DNA of 16,037 bases from NCBI GenBank assembly GCA_964450345.1, contig CAYVEL010000014.1, positions 1-16,037 of the forward strand. The letters run 5' to 3'. The notes beneath the pieces were generated by a model. That model did not search any database. It had not been told where the DNA came from and saw only the letters and a program-made list of their open reading frames with translations. The DNA is from JAPLZH01 sp964450345 (lineage in GTDB: Bacteria; Patescibacteriota; Minisyncoccia; Phycocordibacterales; PALSA-1337). This document shows positions 6,257 to 13,012 of the stretch, piece after piece; within the stretch, counting starts at the first letter, position 1, and each line of letters begins with the position of its first letter. The position numbers were made by a program, and so were the translations under genes.

Positions 6257-6877
6257 GTGAACACTCTCTTGAACTTACTCGGGAGCGTATCACTCTGTGT
6301 CGCTCCCGTTTTGTTAATTATTGGTTCTTTAAAAAAAGAAGGCGAACCAGGTAAAATCGATCCGAATCCGGCGATGTTTTTTATTCGAGCTGTTGTGGCT
6401 TGGATGAATCTCGCAACGTATTTTGTGGGCTCACAAACAACGCTCATTCGTTGCAGTGTGCTCATTGTTTCCACTATCAGTCTTACCACTTTGTTTTTTG
6501 TCTCTTTGTGGTTAGGTAGGCTGAAAATGGTCGGTCTGATTGAAATTACCTGTCTCATCTTATCTGTGATTGTCGGTGTTATTTGGAAGATCACAGAAAA
6601 TCCGGTGATGGCTAATCTTATTATGCAGGTAATTCTCGTAATATCTTTTATGCCATCTTTTATACGGACTTATCGACTGGAAGAGCGTAATACTCCTCTG
6701 ACTTGGATATTTGCAACGGTTGCTTATGTTTTTATGACTATGGCATTGCTTGTAGATGAGAATGGGTTTAAGTTGTTTCAACTTGTTAATCCTATAATTC
6801 CAGGTATTGGTGGAAACGGCCTTCTTGCTTTGCTGGCATACCGGCAAATTTTAATTCGAAAGAGAAAATCATTATAA
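6257..6877 (+). CDS. Polytopic membrane protein, PQ-loop-like, unknown function
   Basis: A 206-residue protein with about seven hydrophobic segments, at roughly 5-23, 39-57, 62-86, 92-112, 117-134, 147-166 and 178-197. The NLIMQVILVISFMPSFIRTYR segment (120-140) resembles the helix and proline of PQ-loop/SWEET-like transporters, but the family is not certain. GTG is used as start because it follows AAAGGA by 6 nt. Unlike most genes here it has a leader, a Shine-Dalgarno site and a consensus promoter, and it is flanked by hairpins. Its base composition also looks more balanced than that of its neighbours. A transporter or sensor role is only inferred; the ligand is unknown. Confidence 0.72.
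   Translation: MNTLLNLLGSVSLCVAPVLLIIGSLKKEGEPGKIDPNPAMFFIRAVVAWMNLATYFVGSQTTLIRCSVLIVSTISLTTLFFVSLWLGRLKMVGLIEITCLILSVIVGVIWKITENPVMANLIMQVILVISFMPSFIRTYRLEERNTPLTWIFATVAYVFMTMALLVDENGFKLFQLVNPIIPGIGGNGLLALLAYRQILIRKRKSL
6280..6312 (+). promoter_or_regulatory. Terminator-like hairpin inside the 5' end of the membrane protein gene
   Basis: CGGGAGCG (6280-6287) and CGCTCCCG (6301-6308) form a perfect 8-bp stem with a 13-nt loop, followed by TTTT. It lies at codons 8-17 and has the shape of an intrinsic terminator, so it could attenuate transcription when ribosomes do not cover it. Whether it works this way is unknown. Confidence 0.5.
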
Positions 6878-6914
6878 CTCCCGTCGGCGCTTTGGCGCTT
6901 ACGGGAGTTTTGTT
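6876..6914 (+). terminator. Intrinsic terminator of the membrane protein gene
   Basis: A 9-bp stem, AACTCCCGT/ACGGGAGTT (6876-6884 with 6901-6909), encloses a GCGC-TTTG-GCGC inner stem and is followed by TTGTT. The stem begins within the stop codon. Its T tail runs directly into the extended -10 of the next gene. Confidence 0.88.
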
Positions 6915-6919
6915 ATAAT
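6911..6919 (+). promoter_or_regulatory. Extended -10 promoter, leaderless start of fusion gene
   Basis: TGTTATAAT ends 7 nt before the ATG at 6927. The in-frame ATG at 6918 overlaps the -10 box itself and so cannot be in the transcript made from it. Confidence 0.72.
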
Positions 6920-6926
6920 GCACCTT

Positions 6927-8027
6927 ATGAAAAAAGTATTCGTATCAGGCTGTTATGACATATTGCATGCAGGTCATATTCAATTTTTTAAAGAAGCGAA
7001 AGCGCTAGGAGATCATCTTACAGTTTGTTTTGCTAGTGAAAAGGTTTTAGAACTTGCTAAGAATAGAAAGTCCGCAATTCCAGAAGATCATAAGAAAATT
7101 GTTATGGGTTCTCTGAGCTGTGTCGATGAGGTTTTAATTAGTTCTGATTTGCATCCCATTTTTGATTTTGAGACTCATATAAAAAGAGTTAAGCCTAATA
7201 TTTTAGCAGTTACGGAAGATGATAAGAATAAAGATATAAAAAGGGAATTTTGTGCTAAATACGATATTGAATTAGTAGTGCTTCCTAAGACTGAGCCGAT
7301 TGCTAAACCGGTTTCAACAACATCTATTAGAGCTGGTCTATTAAATCTTTTAGAGGTTCCTCTTAGAGTGGATTTTGCTGGTGGATGGCTCGATGTTCCT
7401 AAATTTTCTCGTAAGGGTGCGTTTATTGTGAATTGCACAATCACTCCGAAAGTATCATTAAATGATTGGAAATATAAACATAATTCTGGTTTAGGAGGTT
7501 CTGCTGCTTATTCTATTTTACAAATTAAAGGTGGTGTGGCTTCAGAATTAAATATGGGAGTTGGTTGGCAGGATCCGGCTGTAATATTAGAGACTGGACT
7601 ATGTGTTTGGCGTTCAGGAAAAAAGCCTGTATTAGAATCAAAATATAATCCTGATTGGTTAGAGGGTAAGATGTTGATTTTTTGGATGGAAAAAATTAGA
7701 AGTTCTTCTGATTATGTAAAAAATAAGAGGAATTTTAATAAGATAGAGCAAGCTGGAAAAATAGCTGCTGATGCGGTCAGTAAGAAGAATTTAAATTTGT
7801 TGGCAAAGGCTATTAAAACTAGTTACGAAGTTCAACTTGATGAGAAAATGATTGAATTACCAAATATTAAAGGTTCTATTGCTAAAAAATATTTGGGAGC
7901 AGGTCACGGCGGATATGCTTTATATTTATTTAAGAATAAGAAAGATAGAGATTTAGCATTAAAGAAAAATAAAGAAGCTTTTAAGGTAGAACCTTATATA
8001 AAAACCGGAAACGAATTAGTTAATTAA
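6927..8027 (+). CDS. Cytidylyltransferase-like / GHMP sugar kinase fusion
   Basis: The 366-residue protein joins two enzymes. Residues 1-138 are a nucleotidyltransferase of the cytidylyltransferase-like fold: FVSGCYDILHAGH with H14-A-G-H17, and STTSIR (130-135). Residues 142-366 are a GHMP kinase: PLRVDFAGGWLDVP (145-158), the ATP loop SGLGGSAA (187-194), GWQDP (213-217) and the C-terminal GAGHGGYALYLF (324-335). The kinase part looks closest to sugar kinases of the HddA/fucokinase type, so the fusion probably phosphorylates a sugar and transfers it to a nucleotide for surface glycans, much as HldE does with different kinase chemistry. The distance between the first two kinase motifs is about 40 residues, well below the usual 80-110, so this kinase is unusually compact. 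The sugar and nucleotide are unknown. Confidence 0.8.
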   Translation: MKKVFVSGCYDILHAGHIQFFKEAKALGDHLTVCFASEKVLELAKNRKSAIPEDHKKIVMGSLSCVDEVLISSDLHPIFDFETHIKRVKPNILAVTEDDKNKDIKREFCAKYDIELVVLPKTEPIAKPVSTTSIRAGLLNLLEVPLRVDFAGGWLDVPKFSRKGAFIVNCTITPKVSLNDWKYKHNSGLGGSAAYSILQIKGGVASELNMGVGWQDPAVILETGLCVWRSGKKPVLESKYNPDWLEGKMLIFWMEKIRSSSDYVKNKRNFNKIEQAGKIAADAVSKKNLNLLAKAIKTSYEVQLDEKMIELPNIKGSIAKKYLGAGHGGYALYLFKNKKDRDLALKKNKEAFKVEPYIKTGNELVN

Positions 8028-8037
8028 TAATTCAGGT

Positions 8038-9318
8038 TTATTTAGTTTTAATTGAATTTCCAGCTACGTAACCGGTAGTCCAACATAACTGTAGGCTGAA
8101 TCCTCCAGATGGTCTGTCTATGTTTAAGATGTCGCCAATAAGATAAAGGTTTGGGAAAATTCTAGATGACATCGTGCGGAAATCTACTTCTTCGAGCTTA
8201 ACACCACCGGAAGATATTATGGCTTTATCAGAACCGAGTAGGCCTGTAATATTTATAGACAGATTTTTGATTGTTTCGATAAGTCTAAGTCTTTCTTCAC
8301 GTTTAATACTGTTGTTTGCGGTATCAGGATTTGTTTTTGATAATTCTAGGACAATAGGTACTAATGCTTTAGGGATTATTAAGTCTAGGGAGTTCTTTAT
8401 CTTTTTATTATTTTGTTCAATAAATAGATTCTGAAGTCTTTCATTTAGTTTTCCGTGATCAAAATCAGGCATTAGATCCAGTATGATATTTACTTTATCG
8501 TATTTAAGAAGTTCTCGGACTTCACTGCTTAGGTTTAGGATTGTGGGACCGGTTAGGCCAAAATGGGCGAAGAGTATTCTTCCAATCTTAGAGGTGTGTT
8601 TGGTTCCTGATTGTAATATTGTAACTTTTACATTATCTAAACTAATTCCCTGGAGGTCTCTAATCCAAGCTGTGTCAGACTTTAGTGGTACAAGTGATAC
8701 ATCGGGTTCGATAATAGTATGACCAATATTTTTAAGCCACTTAAATCCGTCACCGGTAGAACCTGTTTCTCTATGCGAAGTGCCTCCTGTCGCGACCACA
8801 AAATTCTTCGCTTTTAAGATCTCATTTTTCCCAGCATATTTAATACGCACGCTTTCTATTAGTGACTTTTCTTTATTTAATTCAATACTTAAAACTTCGG
8901 CTTCTGTTAGAACTTCCACACCATGTTCAGACATATAATCTTCTAGAGTATCGAGTACAGATTGAGAGGTGTTGCTGGTAGGAAAAACACGTTTATATTC
9001 TTCTACTCTAGTTAACATCCCATGAGAATTAAAAAATTCTAAAGTTTCTTTTACGCTAAATTCTGAAAAAGGTGAGAATAGAAATTTTCCGCTATCTTTA
9101 AATTTCTCTAAGAGTTTTCGATTATCTAATTCAGCATTAGTCACATTACATCTTCCACCGCCAGTGATTAAAAGTTTCTTACCTAAAGATGAATTTTTCT
9201 CTAGAAGTAATACCTTTAGACCTCTTTCAGCCGCTCTTCCAGCAGAAAACATACCAGCAGGGCCACCGCCTATGATTATTACATCCCAATCTGTATTAAA
9301 TATGTTTTTAGAAGCCAT
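8038..9318 (-). CDS. HI0933/YhiN-family FAD-dependent flavoprotein
   Basis: A 426-residue, full-length member of the HI0933/YhiN (BaiN-like) family. It has the N-terminal FAD-binding motif VIIIGGGPAGMFSA (13-26), the second signature GGGRCN (53-58), VVATGGTSHRETGSTGDG in the middle, FAHFGLTGP and a C-terminal GDILNIDRPSGGFSLQLCWTTGYVAG that closes the FAD site. Members are cytoplasmic NAD(P)H- or flavin-dependent oxidoreductases whose substrates are mostly unknown; some reduce C=C bonds. Its stop lies 11 bp from that of the fusion gene (convergent, no clear terminator), and it is divergent from the MFS gene, with which it shares a 61-bp promoter region. Confidence 0.9.
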   Translation of the reverse strand: MASKNIFNTDWDVIIIGGGPAGMFSAGRAAERGLKVLLLEKNSSLGKKLLITGGGRCNVTNAELDNRKLLEKFKDSGKFLFSPFSEFSVKETLEFFNSHGMLTRVEEYKRVFPTSNTSQSVLDTLEDYMSEHGVEVLTEAEVLSIELNKEKSLIESVRIKYAGKNEILKAKNFVVATGGTSHRETGSTGDGFKWLKNIGHTIIEPDVSLVPLKSDTAWIRDLQGISLDNVKVTILQSGTKHTSKIGRILFAHFGLTGPTILNLSSEVRELLKYDKVNIILDLMPDFDHGKLNERLQNLFIEQNNKKIKNSLDLIIPKALVPIVLELSKTNPDTANNSIKREERLRLIETIKNLSINITGLLGSDKAIISSGGVKLEEVDFRTMSSRIFPNLYLIGDILNIDRPSGGFSLQLCWTTGYVAGNSIKTK

Positions 9319-9341
9319 AACAGTCTCTTTTTCGATTATTG

Positions 9342-9347
9342 ATTATA
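9342..9347 (-). promoter_or_regulatory. -10 box for the flavoprotein gene
   Basis: The minus strand reads TATAAT at 9347-9342, 23 nt before the ATG at 9318. The -35 position (9370-9365, GATTAT) is weak and lies on the -10 box of the divergent MFS gene. The two promoters therefore overlap and may interfere with each other. Confidence 0.5.
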
Positions 9348-9360
9348 CTAGCATAAAATC

Positions 9361-9369
9361 TGATATAAT
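9361..9369 (+). promoter_or_regulatory. Extended -10 promoter of the MFS gene
   Basis: TGATATAAT ends 10 nt before the ATG at 9380, predicting a leader of only about 3-4 nt. A possible -35, TTGATT at 9339-9344, would have a long 19-bp spacer. Confidence 0.62.
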
Positions 9370-9379
9370 CTTAGCTAAT

Positions 9380-10558
9380 ATGAAAAGAATTTTCGGTATA
9401 GAAAAGAATATTTTTATTCTTAGTGTCACTAGTTTTTTTAATGATTTCTCATCTGAGATGGTTCATTCTTCTTTTCCTGCTTTTTTTACCACTGTACTTA
9501 AGTCTGGTGCTCAATCTCTCGGAATAGTTGAAGGTATTGCAGACGGTCTCGCTAATTTTCTAAAAATTTATTCTGGAAGAATGTCCGACAAGATAAACAG
9601 AAGAAGACTTTTTATTATCATAGGTTATTCGATGTCTGTACTTACTAGACCTTTTTATTCATTAAGTGGCGGAATATTCTCTGTGGCTAGTTTAAGATTT
9701 ATAGACAGAATAGGAAAAGGAGTCAGAGAAGCACCTAGAGATGTTCTTATATCAAAATCCGCTCCACATGGAGAAATAGGAAAGTCTTTTGGATTTCATA
9801 GAGCTATGGATAGTATTGGAGGAATCCTAGGTCCATTCGCGGCTTTTTTAATCCTTCTTTATTTCCCAAGTGGTTTTAATATTATATTCGTATCGGCATT
9901 CTTGGTTGGAATATTGGCCATAGTCTCTCTGTTTTTCGTAGATGATATTAAATCGGTTTTATCTGATCCTAAAGAGAAAATTTCTAAAGCTCTTAAACTA
10001 CCAAAAGCTTTTAAAGTTTATGTTATAGCGTCTTTTATTCTCTCTATAGGTACAATACCTGTGGCAGTTCTATTACTTAAAACTACTACATTAAATCTAT
10101 CCGCAGCTTCAATACCACTTTTCTATATGGTTTATAGTCTTTCTTATTCATATTTTTCAGTTTATGCAGGAAAGCTTTCGGATATGATCGGTACTAGTAA
10201 GGTTATTGTTACAGGATTTTTAGTTTTAATATTAGGTTACGTTTTTATAATTTTTGCTAATTCTATTTTAGCTTTAGTTTTCACTTTCTTGTTCCTCGGA
10301 ATTTTCCCAGCTATGACAGATGGAGTTCAGAGAGCTCTAGTGGCTAAAAGAATTGATGATGAAAAAAGAGGTTATGCTTATGGTGTTCTAAACTCTGCTT
10401 TAGGTTTCGGTGCGATGATTGCAGGTATTGGAGGAGGATATATGTGGCAGAATTTTGGATATACGAACACTTTAATTGTGGATAGCTTAATAATCCTTAT
10501 CGGTATTAGTGTTTTTGGTTATTATCATAAGGTGAAAAAAGTAGAGAATAGTATATAA
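9380..10558 (+). CDS. Major facilitator superfamily transporter
   Basis: The ATG at 9380 gives 392 residues with about 11-12 membrane helices. The in-frame codon at 9164 lies within the opposite-strand flavoprotein gene and is rejected. The conserved segment RFIDRIGKGVREAPRD (106-121) follows helix 4 and is a hallmark of one MFS subgroup often annotated as drug-resistance or sugar-type transporters. The shorter GRMSDKINRRR (66-76) and its C-half echo GKLSDMIG are the usual loop 2-3 and 8-9 motifs. The substrate cannot be predicted. The stop is 9 bp before the DsbA-like gene, so the two are probably co-transcribed. Confidence 0.87.
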   Translation: MKRIFGIEKNIFILSVTSFFNDFSSEMVHSSFPAFFTTVLKSGAQSLGIVEGIADGLANFLKIYSGRMSDKINRRRLFIIIGYSMSVLTRPFYSLSGGIFSVASLRFIDRIGKGVREAPRDVLISKSAPHGEIGKSFGFHRAMDSIGGILGPFAAFLILLYFPSGFNIIFVSAFLVGILAIVSLFFVDDIKSVLSDPKEKISKALKLPKAFKVYVIASFILSIGTIPVAVLLLKTTTLNLSAASIPLFYMVYSLSYSYFSVYAGKLSDMIGTSKVIVTGFLVLILGYVFIIFANSILALVFTFLFLGIFPAMTDGVQRALVAKRIDDEKRGYAYGVLNSALGFGAMIAGIGGGYMWQNFGYTNTLIVDSLIILIGISVFGYYHKVKKVENSI

Positions 10559-10559
10559 T
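10554..10559 (+). promoter_or_regulatory. Possible -10 box before the DsbA-like gene
   Basis: TATAAT overlaps the stop codon of the MFS gene and ends 8 nt before the ATG at 10568. It has no TG extension and no clear -35, so it is weaker evidence than the other sites. Confidence 0.35.
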
Positions 10560-10567
10560 TTGTAAAT

Positions 10568-11227
10568 ATGAATTATAAAGCATCAATTTTAATAATAGTG
10601 GTATGTATATTAGCTCTAACCGGTTTGCTGTTCCTAGCTAGTCATTCCTCTAAGAAAAATAGACCAATCGACAATATTTCTATAGAAGACCATATATATG
10701 GAACAAGTACTGCTAAAGTTATTCTATTAGAATATAGTGATTATCAGTGTCCTGCATGTGCTGCATATCAGCCATACATAAAAGCTATATATGAGAAGTA
10801 TTCTGATAAGATATCTTTCGTTTACAGACATTTTCCTCTTCAACAGCATCCGAATGCTATTCCAGCAGCACTTTATTCAGAAGCAGCGGGTAGACAGGGT
10901 AAGTTCTGGGAAATGCATGATTTACTATTTTCTAAACAGTCCGAATGGGAAGTCTTATCAGGAAAGGACCTAGATAATAAATTCATCTCTTATGCAGAAT
11001 CTCTAGGATTAAAATTAGATCAGGTAAAAACAGACATTGCTGACCCTAAACTTATGGAAAAGATTACTGGTGATTGGGAAGGTGGAAGAATCGCCAAGGT
11101 ACAATGGACACCTACTTTCTATATAAATGGCGTTAAATTAACTAAGGAAATACCAGGTCAGGGAACAGGTAATCCAAATCCAGAAGATATAGAGGAGGCT
11201 ATCAAAAAAGCCCTAGATATAAAGTAA
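10568..11227 (+). CDS. Membrane-anchored DsbA-family thiol oxidoreductase (CPAC)
   Basis: A 219-residue protein with an N-terminal membrane anchor (about 6-24) and a thioredoxin-4/DsbA-like domain outside the cell. The active site is C61-P-A-C64 within VILLEYSDYQCPAC, and the cis-proline is Pro182 in WTPTFYING. The helical insertion about 90-170 (GRQGKFWEMHDLLFSKQ) is typical of the bacterial DsbA/BdbD-like group. It should form or rearrange disulfides in exported proteins. The next operon encodes secreted proteins with paired cysteines, likely clients by position. The partner that re-oxidises it (VKOR or DsbB type) is not in the window. Confidence 0.9.
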   Translation: MNYKASILIIVVCILALTGLLFLASHSSKKNRPIDNISIEDHIYGTSTAKVILLEYSDYQCPACAAYQPYIKAIYEKYSDKISFVYRHFPLQQHPNAIPAALYSEAAGRQGKFWEMHDLLFSKQSEWEVLSGKDLDNKFISYAESLGLKLDQVKTDIADPKLMEKITGDWEGGRIAKVQWTPTFYINGVKLTKEIPGQGTGNPNPEDIEEAIKKALDIK

Positions 11228-11257
11228 AGTTTAGTTTTTGTGGAGTCTTTATAGCTT

Positions 11258-11301
11258 AAGTAAAAGTTATCCTCTAGAAATCAACAGGGTAACTTTTACT
11301 T
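11258..11301. terminator. Long inverted repeat, possible terminator or regulatory hairpin
   Basis: Arms of 16 bp (11258-11273 and 11286-11301), AAGTAAAAGTTATCCT and AGGGTAACTTTTACTT, match except for one G-U pair, with a 12-nt loop. No long T tract follows on either strand, so its use as an intrinsic terminator is uncertain. It separates the DsbA-like gene from the surface operon and could also stabilise the mRNA 3' end. Confidence 0.5.
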
Positions 11302-11325
11302 GTATTTGGAGATATGGTAGATTAT

Positions 11326-11334
11326 AGGAGGTAA
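11326..11334 (+). promoter_or_regulatory. Perfect but distant Shine-Dalgarno sequence
   Basis: AGGAGGTAA matches the anti-Shine-Dalgarno core fully, but 18 nt separate it from the ATG at 11353 and 24 nt from the ATG at 11359. An in-frame TAA at 11350-11352 rules out an earlier start. The spacing is too long for normal use, so it may act only after folding or mean something else. Confidence 0.45.
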
Positions 11335-11352
11335 TAAATTTAACTAAAATAA

Positions 11353-12033
11353 ATGAAAATGAACAAAATTGTAGATAAAAAACTTCTAAAAATATACATA
11401 GGGGTTTTGTCTATCGTATCTATGGTGTATTTAGGCTTTGAACCTACCAATGGTCAGGCTCAGGCCGTTTCTGATCAATTTATTGTAACTCAGGTAATTT
11501 CTCCGGAGGTTGCTATTAAAACTTCTGCAGCAGACGTTTCAATGTCTCCTGCTTTACAAGGTTTAACTGGAGGTACTGCTAACGGAAGTACATTCATTGT
11601 TGTTGCAACTAATAACACTACAGGTTACACAATGGTCATCTCAGCTTCGAATACTCCAGCGATGAGAGGTAATGCTACTGGTGCTACTCTTGCAGATTAC
11701 ACCACAGGAACAGCGAATGTGCCAGATTACGCTTTTAACGCTACAGGAGTAAGATTCGGTTATTCAGTAAGTGCTGCAAGTACGTCAGATATAGCTCAAA
11801 AGTTCTTAGATAACGGAAGTACATGTAATACGGGTGCTTTAGATACAGGGGGTAACTCATCATGTTGGTATGGTCTTTCTACTACAGCCACATCAGTAGT
11901 AGTTAGAAATACTTACACAGCATCTACGGGTGCTACAACAACTTTGTATTTTAGAACTTATATTCCATCTAACTCTTTCATTATTGCGGATACTTATGTA
12001 TCTACATCTACACTGACAGCGACACCGAACTAA
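11353..12033 (+). CDS. Secreted beta-rich surface protein, first paralogue
   Basis: A 226-residue protein with a signal peptide (hydrophobic core about 14-28, cleavage probably near QAQA-VSDQF at 38) and no membrane anchor after it. The mature part is rich in Thr, Ser, Ala and Gly and looks like a beta sandwich. It shares MSPAL.GLTGGT.NG (64-78), GYT...AS..PAM.G (91-106) and a C...CW.GLST segment (C158, C171) with the protein at 13013-13777. The two cysteines probably form a disulfide. The function is unknown; the position next to a DUF916-like protein suggests a WxL-like cell-surface subunit. The alternative start at 11359 changes only two residues. Confidence 0.78.
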   Translation: MKMNKIVDKKLLKIYIGVLSIVSMVYLGFEPTNGQAQAVSDQFIVTQVISPEVAIKTSAADVSMSPALQGLTGGTANGSTFIVVATNNTTGYTMVISASNTPAMRGNATGATLADYTTGTANVPDYAFNATGVRFGYSVSAASTSDIAQKFLDNGSTCNTGALDTGGNSSCWYGLSTTATSVVVRNTYTASTGATTTLYFRTYIPSNSFIIADTYVSTSTLTATPN

Positions 12034-12036
12034 AAT

Positions 12037-13005
12037 ATGAAAAAAATCATCAGATCAACAATAATTTTATTAGCTATATTTACAGTACTATTAAGTTCTG
12101 TAGTTAAAGCTGAGTCAGGGTATAAAATAGAAGATCTAGAGGATACTAATAATTACGGAGATTTTGTTGTTGGTCCTGGTAAGACAGAGCTTCAACTTGA
12201 ACCAGGTGACAGTACTGTAATAAATCTTACTGTTACAAATAGAATGGGTGTCGATAAGACATTTAAGTTTACAACTGAAGATTTTAAGGGTTCAAATAAT
12301 TCAGAAGAGACTGTTGTATTACTCGGTAATGATAGAGGACCATACTCTTTAAAAGACTATATTACTTTTGACTCTGATACTGTAACACTCAAGCACGGTC
12401 AAAGAGTCACTGTTCCTTTAACTATTAAGGTTCCTTATGATGCTCAGCCAGGTGGTCTTTATGGTGCAGTATTAGTTCAAACAGTAAGTAAAAAAGCTGA
12501 TAAAGACATATCTTCTAACACGGCAAATGCTCTAGTAACAAGAGTAGGTACACTATTTTTCGTTAAGGTTCCAGGTCCAACAAAAACAGAAGGTAGTATC
12601 AGCGAATTTTATATTCCTGGAAATAGAAAGTTTTTAACTACTGGTCCTGTAAAGTTTAATATTCAGTTCAAGAACACTGGTAATGTTTACTTAAATCCAT
12701 ATGGACAGATAAAGATTAGGAACATAGTAGGATCAGAGGTTGCTGATATTGAAGTTAAACCTTGGTTTGCTATGCCAGATTCTACTCGTTTTAGAGAGGT
12801 TACTTGGGATAGACTATTCGCCTTTGGAAGATATACAGCTACCGCTGAAATAAATAGAGGTTATGATAATAAGATTGATACTCTTTCTTATTCTTTCTGG
12901 GTTATTCCAGTTCTACCAGTCGTGATTGTTCTAGTTGTACTTCTAGTTATTGCTTTCCTAATAAAAATTATATTTTCTAAATTTGAAATTAAGAAGAAAA
13001 GTTAA
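12037..13005 (+). CDS. DUF916/DUF3324-like membrane-anchored surface protein
   Basis: A 322-residue protein with a signal peptide (cleavage near VKA-ES, residue 25). Two beta-sandwich domains follow, at about 40-150 and 165-285, then a C-terminal membrane helix at about 287-313 with a basic tail (KFEIKKKS). The first domain matches DUF916 in LQLEPGDSTVINLTVTN (53-69) and VPYDAQPGGLYGAVL (132-146). The second has the layout of the DUF3324 domain (FKNTGNVYLNPYG). In Firmicutes such proteins anchor WxL proteins to peptidoglycan and mediate host contact. It lies 3 bp after the first paralogue and 7 bp before the second. Confidence 0.78.
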   Translation: MKKIIRSTIILLAIFTVLLSSVVKAESGYKIEDLEDTNNYGDFVVGPGKTELQLEPGDSTVINLTVTNRMGVDKTFKFTTEDFKGSNNSEETVVLLGNDRGPYSLKDYITFDSDTVTLKHGQRVTVPLTIKVPYDAQPGGLYGAVLVQTVSKKADKDISSNTANALVTRVGTLFFVKVPGPTKTEGSISEFYIPGNRKFLTTGPVKFNIQFKNTGNVYLNPYGQIKIRNIVGSEVADIEVKPWFAMPDSTRFREVTWDRLFAFGRYTATAEINRGYDNKIDTLSYSFWVIPVLPVVIVLVVLLVIAFLIKIIFSKFEIKKKS

Positions 13006-13012
13006 TTAAGAT

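Noticed and set aside
6226..6847. Minus-strand frames of 122 and 95 codons opposite the membrane protein
   Set aside because: They have no recognisable domain or start signals and mirror a well-supported plus-strand gene with promoter and terminator.
6918..6926. Upstream in-frame ATG (MHL) for the cytidylyltransferase-kinase fusion
   Set aside because: It overlaps the -10 box TATAAT at 6914-6919; a transcript from this promoter would start close to the second ATG at 6927, and KKVFVSGCYD is the usual family N-terminus.
9164..9379. N-terminal extension of the MFS transporter
   Set aside because: It runs antisense through the start of the flavoprotein gene; a promoter and a typical MFS N-terminus point to ATG 9380.
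10791..10973. 60-codon frame inside the DsbA-like gene
   Set aside because: It lies in another frame within the oxidoreductase domain and has no features of its own.
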